In this document: positions 9,026 to 17,663 of the stretch, piece by piece
Position numbering within the stretch: position 1 is the stretch's first letter
How the letters are laid out: each line of letters opens with the position of its first letter
Source: Scenedesmus sp. ARA3
Lineage: Eukaryota; Chlorophyta; Chlorophyceae; Sphaeropleales; Scenedesmaceae
NCBI GenBank assembly: GCA_004335835.1
Contig: RWJK01001102.1
Span: forward strand, 1-22,327
Reading direction: 5' to 3'
DNA: 22,327 nt
The notes under the pieces: generated by a model
The model's input: the letters and a program-made list of their open reading frames with translations, nothing else
Database searches by the model: none
Told to the model about the DNA's origin: nothing
Made by a program: the position numbers and the translations under genes

Positions 9026-9395
9026 GGTTTCTCGGTGGCTGCTCGGTGCCTGCAGCTGGCAGTGAGGTAGTGCTTTATCTGCATGCAGCAGCAGCAGCAG
9101 AAGCCGCGGCCGTTGGTGCTGCACAAGCATGTAAAATGCTGCTGGAGGAGGGCGAGCCTGATGAGGATGACCTGGTGGCCGGGCAGGGGTCAGCAGCAGG
9201 CGCAGCAGCAGACTTCATGGCAGCAGGCGGCGACGCAAACAGCGGCGCTACTGCCATGGATGCAGCCAGCTGAGGCAGCTTGAGGGTGCCTGCAGCTGGC
9301 AGTACAAAATAGTGCTGTTTGTGCACGCAGCAGCAGCAGCGATGCAGGCGGCGGCGCTACTGCCATGAGTGCAGCCAGCTGAGGCAGCTTGAGCT
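8884..9395 (+). repeat. Stop-codon echo array: tandem copies of the PP2A CDS end in the 3' flank
   Basis: The coding end of exon 14, from [12 protein letters not shown] to ATAMDAAS and the TGA, is duplicated almost intact at ~9136-9273. The stop codons are at 9023-9025 and 9271-9273, a spacing of 248 bp. A shorter third copy of the CGGCGCTACTGCCATG to CAGCTGA segment ends at 9382, and further weaker copies of the GCCTGCAGC(T/C)GGCAGT flank run to about 9540. These are downstream of the stop and are therefore untranslated copies. Confidence 0.85.
9130..9134 (+). terminator. Possible polyadenylation signal TGTAA for the PP2A gene
   Basis: TGTAA is the usual chlorophycean 3'-end signal. This is the first occurrence after the stop codon (105 nt downstream), and the next I found is at about 12287. 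It lies at the edge of the repeated CDS-end copy, so it may be coincidental. Confidence 0.35.
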
Positions 9396-12300
9396 TGAGC
9401 TTTGCTTGCTGGAGGTGTGCCTGCAGCCGGCAGTGAAGTAGTGCTCTTTGTGCAGCCAGCAGCAGCAGGCAGCTGAGAGAGTTCGAGCTCGAGCTTGCTT
9501 GGCAGTGCTGCCTGCAGCCAGCAGTGGTGAAGTGTTGTGCATGTGCAGCCAGCAGCTTGCACCCTCCCCGCTTGATGTGTACAGGCGCGTGAGGAGTGCT
9601 TGCTGATGGTACAGCTGCTGCTGCTGCTGCTGCCGCCGACAGCGGGTGATGGGAGTGTGTCTGTGACCGCTGACTTTGTCTTTCGCTGTGTATCTTTTGT
9701 GTGACCTGACGGGTGCGGGTATGTAGATGTTACGGGCCGGCGAGAGGGTTGGAAATTACAGGCAGTAGGTGACATACGTATATACAGTCTTTTCATATGT
9801 GCATGGATTGTTTTTGCGAGTCATTTGTCTGAAGGTTGCGGCCCAACACTGGGCATGCGGCTGACTTCTGTGCCTGCTGGTTGCAGTGTGTCTCGTCTCT
9901 GACATGTTTTGGGCTGGCGACGTGTGTATGAGTGTCTATAACGGTGCCATGCAGTCTGCACCAGCAGTAGCGTCATCTGTTTTGCGTGCTGCTGCTTGCA
10001 GACACCCTGCTGCTCTACCAACAAGCATATTGCTGCTTTGGTTCGGCGGTGGCGGCCCTTGCTCTTCCAGCTATCGGAGCAAGCGTGCAGCAGCACACTA
10101 GCAAGCCAGTTTGTGGCTGGAATCCACAGTAGATGTGGCAGTTGCTGGTTAAATTTATGCAACTGCACCTTACCGCTGTGCTGCCTTGCGTGTGTGGCAG
10201 TGGTCATGCACATTTGCTGGTTGCCTGTGCATCCTGCGCGTTTGCGTTGCAGCAGTTTTGCTCCCGCGCAATGCGCGCGTCATTTATTAGTGTGGACAGT
10301 GCATGCAGGTGTGTGCCATTTGCCATGTTACGGTTGTTATTGTTGGTGCTCTGGCTCTCAGTTAGCAGTGTGCTTCTGTCCTGCCTGTGTGGAGTTGTGC
10401 ATGGCGTGCGCAGGTTGGCTGCCCAGTCAACATCATTGCATGCTGCACCAGCTGTTACAGACCAAGTGTGGACTCGCTTGTTCCCGCAATGTGGATTGGC
10501 AGCAGCTCAGCAGGCCACCGCCCATCTGGTGCGTCTACATGTGTGCGCTCGTGGCGGGGTTTTTGCCGTGTGGTCTCTGCATTTGCCTGATCACAGCAGG
10601 GCTTGCAACAAATCAGCCATGCATGCTGTGCGATGCAGCAATCGCTGGGGCTGCGCTGTGCTCTGCGCTGCATACATACCTCTGATGTGTGCCGGTGCAC
10701 TGTGCATGACATGCTGCTGCTCTGGGGACCACAGCGCTGGTGCATGCGCCGCTGCTGTGCCAGCTGTGCATGCAGATGCGTGTTGTCAACGGTGATGTTA
10801 CACTGGTCTGGCTTACAGGGTAGTTGGCACACTCACCAACCACTGGCCACCATCCACTGTCGGTGGCATCACCAGCAAAGCAGCCAGTACTGCACAGCAC
10901 ACTCCAGGACATGCAGCAGATGTCTAGCTAATGGTGCCTGAAAGGGCGTTGCGACTTGTTGGCAATTAGCGGTTGAGCTGGCATAACGGGCAAGGGCCGC
11001 AGATTACTGCTGGACCCCTTCACAGCTGCTGCTTGCAGTCAATGCAGCCACTTGTTTGCAGGCACAGCACTGACACTTTGTCTGAGGCTGTGTTGTAGGG
11101 AGTGACGCAGCGGCAGCTAGCGCTTATCTTGTGTTCCTTTAACAAAGCGGGGCGAGTCCTGCTTGAGAGCTTCACTGCTGTGCTGTGCTGCAAAAGCACT
11201 GCTAGGTGTTTGAAGGTTCCAAAGTGCTGCACTGCCGTACTGCTGTCAGTTCGTGCCTGTGCTGCTGCACTGCCAGGTGCTGCTACTTGTAGAGCTGGCA
11301 GAACCTGGCTTTTACTAGTGCCTGTGATTGCACTTGTTTAGGGTGCTGCAACACTCCCAGCTTGCTGATCATAGCTTGCCACGTCATAAGTAAGTTGTTG
11401 TGGGACACCTGTGTTTTGTAGGGCATGAGCGAGCCATGCATGCTTGCAAGCATGCGTGAGAGCGAGGCACAGTACATGCAAAGCATGCAGCAGCACACCT
11501 GCAGCGTTGGGTGTGCATCAGGTGCTGGGGTGGCGCATCATGCATACGCACACCTCGGTCCCCTTACACCATGCCTGCATGTGTTGTCCTCAGCCTGGCA
11601 CCTGCCATGCATACTATGTGTGCAGTGGTGCCTGGTCAGCAGGCTCACTCTTCGCAATGTATGAGGCTGCTGCCTGGTGTGCTTTGTCGTGTTATGATGC
11701 GGGCTGTGCATGTCTTTGAGAGCTGTGTGGCCACGCGGGTGCATGATGGCATTGCTGTGCAGCAGGCGGTAGTACCATGTGGTACTGCACAGCATCAGGC
11801 ATGTTGCACTGATTTGGTGTCACCGGTGTACTCTGGTGTGTCCACCTGCCTGTGCATGGCGCTTCTGATGCACATGCATGAGCAGATGGGCTCCTGGACC
11901 AGCATGCATGGCAACGGTGAGGCATTGCAGCTTGCTCTAGGACGCATGCGCAGAGTATGCTACCTGGCAATGCGCTGTGTTCTGTGTCGCACAGTGTGTT
12001 CTGCATGCATGCTGTTGACCAGGCATGACAGCTGTGACCTCGCCGCGATGAGTGTGCATGTGCAAAGGCTCCGGTGTGCTGCCGTTGAGCTTGCTGGTGC
12101 CGCTGTCCTGTGGCTGGCATGCTGTAGGGGCTCTGTTGAGTTGCAGCCGCTGGTTGTGGCTGACTGTGAGCGCCACATGCCGGCTGGTGGCATCTTCACA
12201 TGCATTTCGTGGACATGTGTGGCGCTGCGCAGTGCCCTGCGGTGGCTCTCCATCACACATGGCTTGAGTTGTTTGTCATGGCGGGCACCTGTAACGACTA

Positions 12301-13084
12301 ATTGTACTTACATCCGTCGACTTGTGTCGAGTGCGCCCCACTCCTGCTTCTCCTTCTTCTGGAGGGTACGGCAGTAGGTTGCAGAGCTAGTGAAAGGACG
12401 CTGCGTCTCTTCCCGCTGATAAGAAACGGCACAACTGCGTCATTGCTGTGGCTCGACAGGCTTGCATCTGCTTGAGAACCCAGCTTTACTGGCAGTCAGA
12501 CTTGACTCAAGTATGAGATCCCAGCTTGCAGTGATGATGCCCATTAGGCCCACACGCCGGGCTGCCAGCTGCCCAGTGGCTGAGTGGGTCAGCAGTGCTG
12601 CTGACCAGGTGAACCTGGGGCCTGGTGCCACAGAAAACGGCTGTTGCAGCACCCGGCAAGCAGGTGACTCGAATTCATATGTGCTACTCAACACTGCCCT
12701 GCACTTCCTCCTTCACCAGTGCCAGGCGTGTGAGGGCCAGACCACAAGACCACCTTCGAGTGACAAGTTGTCACATGGCTGAGTCAGCACTGCTTGACAA
12801 GCCGGCGATGAAATCGGCTGCCAGAGCTCTGGTGACACTGAGATGGACAGCGTCGCGAGCTCATCAAGCTGACATGCTGACTAATTGCGGCCTCTCTCTC
12901 CTGGCAGCGAGATGCAGCAGGCAGCTGCCGCCAGGCCATAGAATGCGCCAGGCCATAGAATGCGCAGAGTTTGGTGGAAGACAACTTTTGCATTGGAGCG
13001 CAGTGAAGATGAGATCGTCAGGGTCTTGCTGCTGATGGACGTTGCGGCCACCGACTTTGAGTCGCTGATCTGCCAGGTCGTATT
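9396..13084. other. About 3.7 kb without a supportable gene
   Basis: Several long open frames exist (for example 9996-10685, 10133-10795 and 11511-12377 on +). They overlap one another in different frames, are extremely rich in Cys, Leu, Ala and His from TGC/GCA/CAT triplets, and show no motif I recognise. The + strand is rich in TG/GC words and poor in stops, as expected from composition. Small structures seen: the palindrome at 11438-11455, a short hairpin AGTACCA-TG-TGGTACT at 11771-11786, and a 17-bp tandem duplication at 12931-12964. It may be intergenic, a long 3' region or a non-coding transcript. Confidence 0.5.
11438..11455. repeat. Perfect 18-bp palindrome
   Basis: GCATGCTTGCAAGCATGC is self-complementary over all 18 bases. 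The surroundings are rich in GCATGC words, so a chance origin is possible. It could serve as a dimeric protein-binding site, but no gene nearby supports that. Confidence 0.5.
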
Positions 13085-13295
13085 TCGGTTTCAAAATCAC
13101 GTGAATTAATGACCATATCTTAGTGAAGTTATTGAGAGGCGTTTCAGGGATTGAGATCAGCTGTGCAAACAGTAATTTAGTTCTGACGGTTCAACTTCCG
13201 TTATTTGAAAAATAACACTTTTGCGTTCTTGAGACGGTTTCACAATCACTAATTGCAAAACTTGCAGTCTCCATCCGCTTCCTCTTGCTCCGACA
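13085..13295. other. AT-rich island in front of the tRNA gene
   Basis: This stretch is visibly richer in A+T than the flanks and almost free of the CAG/CTG triplets that fill the rest of the window. It holds a direct repeat: CGGTTTCAAAATCAC at about 13086 and CGGTTTCACAATCAC at about 13234, followed by related AATT sequence. It also holds a perfect short hairpin, GTTATTT-GAA-AAATAAC, at 13200-13216. It could be tRNA 5' flank, or the remains of an inserted element targeted upstream of a Pol III gene; the latter is inference. Confidence 0.45.
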
Positions 13296-13369
13296 GCTCC
13301 ATTAGCTCAGTCGGTTAGAGCGTGGGTCTTATGAGCCCAAGGTCACGGGTTCGAGCCCCGTATGGAGCA
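13296..13369 (+). tRNA. tRNA-Ile, anticodon UAU (decodes AUA), no intron
   Basis: It folds into a complete cloverleaf. The acceptor GCTCCAT pairs perfectly with ATGGAGC (13362-13368). The D stem is GCTC/GAGC. The anticodon stem TGGGT/GCCCA closes with a U-G pair, the loop is CTTATGA and the anticodon TAT is at 13330-13332. The T arm is ACGGG-TTCGAGC-CCCGT, and the discriminator is A. The internal A box (TTAGCTCAGTCGG) and B box (GGTTCGAGCCC) fit Pol III promoters. The next bases are CCA (13370-13372) and then TTTT, a minimal Pol III terminator. A genomic CCA is not required in nuclear tRNA genes and may be chance. Many eukaryotic tRNA-Ile(UAU) genes carry an intron; this one does not. Confidence 0.92.
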
Positions 13370-13372
13370 CCA

Positions 13373-13376
13373 TTTT
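13373..13376 (+). terminator. Pol III terminator of the tRNA
   Basis: Run of four T three bases after the tRNA discriminator, the minimal RNA polymerase III stop signal. Confidence 0.6.
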
Positions 13377-13528
13377 GAGACCCCTCCATCCAGTACTCCT
13401 CACATTCATGCGTCAGTGCTCTGGCTGTTCCTAACATCCAGGGCAGCATCAGTACCGCCGTCTGTGGGGGAGAGGCAACTTACTGCCTTCTTGATCCTGC
13501 TTGTTTTGTTACACGATCTTCTTGCACA
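13377..13528. other. Spacer between tRNA and uS5m gene, with TGTAA at 13513-13509 (-)
   Basis: This holds the 3' flank of the minus-strand uS5m gene. On the minus strand a TGTAA motif lies at 13513-13509, only about 15 nt after the stop codon. If used, it gives an unusually short 3' untranslated region. Otherwise the transcript would run toward the tRNA gene. Confidence 0.45.
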
Positions 13529-14420
13529 TCATGGCACATCCACACCACGCCGCAGCCCACACGGCAGCTTCTTTGCGTACACCTCCCGCATGTACACGCC
13601 AGTGCCCTCCACGCCGTCATGCGGCAGCGACTGGTTGCTCATCGCCTCCACAAACACCTGCAGGGAGATTCCAAATGACAGCCGGAAGTCAGAGTCACAA
13701 GCAGCGCAAGCAGCACCAGTTGCCACAAGGCACACCTCGACAAAGTGCGGGGCAGGAACATGAGAGCGCCGAAACCCTTGAGTGCAGCGCTGCTGCTGCT
13801 GCTGCTGCTTGGCAGGCACCCAGCTGCAGGTGCGCAAACATTCCTTGCATGCATCTGACACTTGCTGCTGTCAGCCCTAGCAGCTCCCTTACCAAATCTA
13901 TAAATCAAAGGTAAGATAGGTAGATGCCTCACACAGGCGCCCCACACCCAAAACTCATAGCACCTCACCCAACGTTGCAAAAAAAAACCCTACTAACACC
14001 CTCACTAACAGCAACAACATCATCACCGCACGCCGACCCACCTGCACCAGGTTGCGGACATTCTTGCGGTTGCCGGACACCTTGACTGTCACGTTGTCGA
14101 TGCCCGCCAAGTCACACAGCTCGGTCACCACAGGGTTGGCAGTCACGCCAAAGCCCAGCTCACGAGGCCACACCTGCATGCGGATCTGTGATGTAATGTG
14201 GCAGCACAGGCAGATGCAGCAGATCTTTCAGCAGAGCCACACCTGCATGCAGATCTGCGCAGCAAAGCAGCAGCGCATGCAGCAGGGAAGAAGCAGCAGC
14301 ACGAATCTGGGCCGTAAATACGCAGCAGCTACACAAGGGTGCTGCAGCAGTGATGCAGCACAGTGCACTGCTGGAATAAGTGCGCGTCCTTCTTACCGTC
14401 ACACTCGCGCCTGAGACAAC

Positions 14421-14469
<49 letters not shown>

Positions 14470-14527
14470 AGAACGCCGTGCTGCTGCTGCACAGCCCGGC
14501 GCACCCCTCCTCTGCATTCTCACCCGC

Positions 14528-14570
<43 letters not shown>

Positions 14571-15831
14571 CACTCGCCTCACCTTGCGCACTGTCAGGTC
14601 TATCGGGTGGTACACGGTGTGCCCCCTGTAGCGTGGAATGGCCACCAGGTTGTGGTAGGCCTTGAGCTGTGCATCCAGCATCACCTTCTGGATGTTCTTG
14701 CCGCTGTGCTGCCCCACCCCCAGCAGGCCATCGTGATTGCCCACCACCACCAGCGCATGCAGCGTCTCCACCTGCACATTGGCAAGTTGGCGAGGGTTTA
14801 CAGTTAGACGGCGAGAGTTGGGGGCTGCTAAGTATGCTCATGAAGGCCTCGTGGTTGCCCACCACCACCAGCGCGTGCAGCGTTTCCACCTGCACATTGA
14901 AACTTTGGCAGGGTGGCAAGGAAGACACTCCATCCCAGATCATCCCAGTGCGCTGAATACTGTTGACATAATCCATGCATGCCGCAGGTCTCACCATGGT
15001 ACGATTCATGTCCAGCAACACCTTGTCCGCACATTGTCATCTGCAGAGATTGTTAGCGCATCAATAGATGCAGCTGGTGCTGCAGGCAGCACCTCACCTT
15101 GCCTGTTTGGTGAGCTGTACCGTCATGTTCACGTCCAGCAGCACCTCGTCCCAGTGCGGGCTGACTGCTTACTGCATATGTCGACATAACCAATGCAGTG
15201 GCGGCTGCCGCAAGCCTTACAGACTGCTCACCTTGCCTCCCTTGGTAACTTGAATCGTCCTGTTCACGTCCAGCAGGATCTCGTCCCAGTGCGGGGTGAC
15301 TGTTCAAAGTAAACACTGTTAGCGAGACAAAAGCATTATCTCACCTTGCCTCCCTTGGTCACTTGAATCGTCCTGTTGACGTCCAGCAGGATCTCGTCCC
15401 AGTGCGGGCTGATGAAGTGGGCGCGCTTGAACTCGTTGGGCAGCGCACTGCCCTCCAGCTGCTGGCGCAGCAGCAGCGGCTCCTCCAGCACGGGGTCATA
15501 CGCACCGTCAACCTGCAGGACAGATAGAAGCAACCATACGTGTGTTGAGTTGCGAGATGAGTACCACACATCTAGCACAGCACAGCAGCAGCAGCAGCAG
15601 CAGCAGCGGCGGCTCCTCCAGCACAGGGTCAAACGCGCCGTCAACCTGCAGCCAACAGCACACACATCGCGTTTATGAATCAAGATGGATACACACCACC
15701 AATCGGGCAGCAGCAGCAGCAGCGGCTCCTCCAGCACAGGGTCAAACCCGCCGTCAACCTGCAGGACAGATAGAAGCAACCATACGTGTGTTGAGTTCAA
15801 GATGAGTACCACACATCTAGCACAGCACAGC

Positions 15832-15864
<33 letters not shown>

Positions 15865-16745
15865 GCTCCTCCAGCACAGGGTCGTACGCGCCGTCAACCT
15901 GCAGGACACAGCACACATATCGCGTTATATGTTTTCAATGTAGATACACACAACTAATCGAGCAGCAGCCGCAGCAGCAGCGGCTCTCCAGCACAGGATC
16001 AAACCCGGCGTCCACATGCCAAGCGGTGGGAGAGTACAACGTTGCGGCAAGTCGGCATGTGCTGCCTGTGAGTCCTGCAAGGGGCCCTCATTCATAGCAG
16101 CAGTGCTCCATGTGCTCTGGTAATCTATGCTTTTGTGTGCTGCTGTGTGCTGCTGTGTGCTCCTGTGTGCTACTGTGTGCTCCTGTGTGCTCCTATGTGC
16201 TACTGTGTGCTGCTGTGTGCTCTCACCTGCCGCGGGTTGATCAGCAGCGGGTCTTTTTCCTTGAATGGGTCTGCCTGGGCCTCCTCATCCTCAGCTTCAT
16301 GCTGCTGCTGCCAGAGTGTATGCGTAGGCAGGCAGTTGCCCTGCTGCCTGCCCAGCTGCAGCTGCGGCAGGTGCTGCTGCTGCTGCTGCCGCTGCTGCTG
16401 CTGCTGGTAGCTGTCTTGGCGTGACCTGTCATTTCGCTGGCCAGGGCGAGACATCCTTGCATAGGAGCGGCTCTGCTGCCAGCAACCCGGCAGGTGCTGC
16501 TGCTCCTGCTGCTGCTGCTGCTGCTGCTGGATGGGTAGTGTGCTGCTGCTCCTGCATTGTGCGCCTGCTGCTGCTGCTGCAGCAGACACGATGTGGCCAC
16601 CTGCTAAACTGCTGAACAAGCTGCTGTGTAGCCGCTGCAGCAGGCTGCCATCTAGCAGGCTAGGCAGCTGCTGCTGTGTCTGCTGCAGAGCAGGTGACTG
16701 CAGCAGCAGATCTTGCACTGCCGATAGACAGCGCACGCGAACCAT
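13529..16745 (-). CDS. Mitochondrial small-subunit ribosomal protein uS5 (S5), 5 exons
   Basis: Component of the mitochondrial ribosomal small subunit; bacterial S5 sits near the mRNA entry site and contributes to decoding accuracy. Exons on the minus strand: 16745-16227, 15512-15345, 14771-14583, 14185-14042, 13657-13529. All introns are phase 0 with GT-AG ends, giving 382 aa. The exon lengths of 173, 56, 63, 48 and 42 codons close exactly at TGA. Residues 1 to ~120 are Leu/Ser/Arg/Gln-rich, start MVRVRCLSAVQDLLLQS and include RSYARMS, which fits a mitochondrial transit peptide. The S5 N-domain spans VTKGGK, HALVVVGNHDGLLGVG and KNIQKVMLDAQLKAYHNL (res. ~224-270). The C-domain holds GFGVTANPVVTELCDLAGI and NVTVKVSGNRKNVRNLV, then VFVEAMSNQSLPHDG. 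The ATG at 16745 has no better alternative. Exon 4 could instead start at 14173, but 14185 aligns better with the family. Targeting to the mitochondrion rather than the chloroplast is inferred from the sequence type. Confidence 0.88.
14173..14262 (-). repeat. Acceptor echo of uS5m exon 4
   Basis: The start of exon 4 at 14185 (CAG then ATCCGCATGCAGGTGTGGC) is echoed 69 bp upstream on the minus strand, at 14254 (CAG then ATCTGCATGCAGGTGTGGC). The echo soon reaches TGA. This is the shortest spacing of the echo arrays here. Confidence 0.75.
14422..14468. repeat. (CTG)n run, about 15.7 units, in uS5m intron 3
   Basis: Uninterrupted CTG triplets on + (CAG on the coding strand). A second pure run of 13 units lies at 14531-14569 in the same intron. 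Such runs occur in exons and introns throughout the window and are the source of many spurious open frames. Confidence 0.95.
14531..14569. repeat. (CTG)13 run in uS5m intron 3
   Basis: Thirteen uninterrupted CTG triplets, about 14 bp downstream (minus-strand sense) of the exon 3 donor at 14583. Confidence 0.95.
14730..14905 (-). repeat. Acceptor echo of uS5m exon 3
   Basis: The exon 3 start (VETLHALVVVGNH) at 14771 is echoed 118 bp upstream, at 14889, with the same TGTGCAG acceptor. The echo reads VETLHALVVVGNHEA and then diverges. Confidence 0.87.
14994..15410 (-). repeat. Donor echo array of uS5m exon 2 (four copies)
   Basis: The exon 2 end (SPHWDEILLDVNRTIQVTKG with donor GTGAG) recurs three times downstream in minus-strand sense. 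The exon ends are at 15345 (real), 15232, 15098 and 14995, spacings 113, 134 and 103 bp. Copy 2 is nearly identical. Copy 3 has Val/Met changes and a disrupted GGK region. Copy 4 has lost the codons after the VNRT equivalent but keeps a donor. Confidence 0.88.
15478..16020 (-). repeat. Acceptor echo array of uS5m exon 2 (five copies, ABAB dimer pattern)
   Basis: The exon 2 start (VDGAYDPVLEEP) with its CTGCAG acceptor appears five times. On + the GGCTC start of each copy is at 15478 (real), 15611, 15724, 15864 and 15982, spacings 133, 113, 140 and 118 bp. Copies 1 and 3 share one flank type (GACAGATAGAAGCAACCATA). Copies 2 and 4 share another (CACA(C/T)ATCGCGTT). The array therefore has a dimer repeat of about 246-253 bp. 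CAG runs of variable length sit between the copies. Confidence 0.88.
16134..16223 (-). repeat. 10-bp minisatellite abutting the uS5m exon 1 donor
   Basis: About nine tandem copies of the 10-mer TGTGTGCTNC (+ strand; GNAGCACACA on the coding strand) start about 3 nt inside intron 1, directly after the donor GTGAGA at 16226. Unit variation is almost confined to position 9. Confidence 0.92.
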
Positions 16746-17663
16746 TGTACCAACTCCGACAATAGGTCAACCTAATGATTTCAGCAGGCACCGTCAAGAG
16801 ATAAGCGGTGTGGGTCGAACGCCTTCAAGTTTGCAGCTCGTAGCGACTCGTCTACTTTCATGAGCACATGCGTTCCACCAAGAAGCAAGGTGCAGCAGAA
16901 ACCGTGGCGGATTACACAATGAGCGGGTGAATCACCGGGATGCAGGGAGTCAGAGTAACAACTGACAACCCATGCACAGCAGGCAGCAAAGCAGAGGGGT
17001 CCTAGCCTTGGATCAGCTGGTTCTGTGTAAGAGAAGACTGGAGGTGTAGCTGTTGCATGCAGTTTTATCAGACGGTACCAGGCTGCTGGCAGCAGCTGAA
17101 AGCTTGGTGTAGCCTGTTTTGCATAATCGGAACGACGCCACGCATTGACAGCGGTCGCAAGGCCGTCAAGTACGTTTGATTATATCATTGAGGTGAGCTC
17201 TTGGGCTTGCATGTCTGCCGATCCGGGGTTACAAAATGGGCGCGCCAAAGCACACCTTGGGATGAATTCTCATACGCCCGAGCCCCTCGGGCTCTGTGCA
17301 GCTCTTCTATTCCATTATTCATAGTGTATGCGAGGCCGTGCACGTGTCTGAGGGAGCTGCCATGACCACATCACTATCATGTTTGTGGCTGTCACCACAC
17401 CTTACAGCAGCAGCCTGGCAGGGGGCACCCAGAGCATGTGAAGCACTTCTCCGACCTGCAGCCGCATAAATAATACATCCCCTTTCATTGACATGCACCT
17501 CGTGAACCCTTCTGCCGCACACCAACCACCTACCATTTCCCAGGCTGAGCACCAGCACATTTTTACTCTCCACAACAAGAAGCGCTGAAGCAGGAGCTGT
17601 GCATCATCGTGCTTGCTTACAAGCAGCTGCTGCTTTCCTGAAAGCAAGCTCCTGCAAGCAAGC
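16746..17663. promoter_or_regulatory. Divergent promoter region between uS5m and the RAD16-like gene
   Basis: The 918 bp between two head-to-head start codons must contain both promoters and 5' untranslated regions. Visible elements are an E2F-like site at 17237-17249, a perfect small hairpin GAGCCC-CTC-GGGCTC at 17280-17294, and an A/T-rich ATAAATAAT at about 17465 that could act as a TATA-like box for the + gene. No coding sequence seems likely here. Confidence 0.6.
17237..17249 (-). promoter_or_regulatory. E2F-like binding site
   Basis: The + strand TGGGCGCGCCAAA contains TTTGGCGC on the minus strand, an exact match to the E2F/DP consensus TTTSSCGC, with a palindromic GGCGCGCC core. Plant and algal E2F factors are known to control S-phase and DNA repair genes, so regulation of the RAD16-like gene 415 bp downstream is plausible. 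This is inference from a short motif. Confidence 0.4.

Noticed and set aside
9996..10795. Two overlapping + frames of 229 and 220 codons
   Set aside because: Two long frames in different phases over the same DNA, both Cys/Leu-rich without recognisable family signatures, indicate low stop density rather than genes.
11511..12377. 288-codon open frame on +
   Set aside because: It is dominated by Cys, Ala, His and Leu from TGC/GCA/CAT words, overlaps other long frames on both strands, and shows no motif or domain pattern. It looks compositional.
12960..13109. 49-codon + frame with a plausible amphipathic stretch (ERSEDEIVRVLLLMDVAAT)
   Set aside because: The composition looks protein-like, but it is short, has no recognised homologue, no clear splice partners, and runs into the AT-rich island. 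Noted but not annotated.
13296..13372. tRNA-Met reading of the tRNA (CAT seen within the reverse strand TCATAAG)
   Set aside because: The T loop TTCGAGC and the Pol III boxes place the tRNA on +. With a U33 and seven-base loop CTTATGA the anticodon is TAT.
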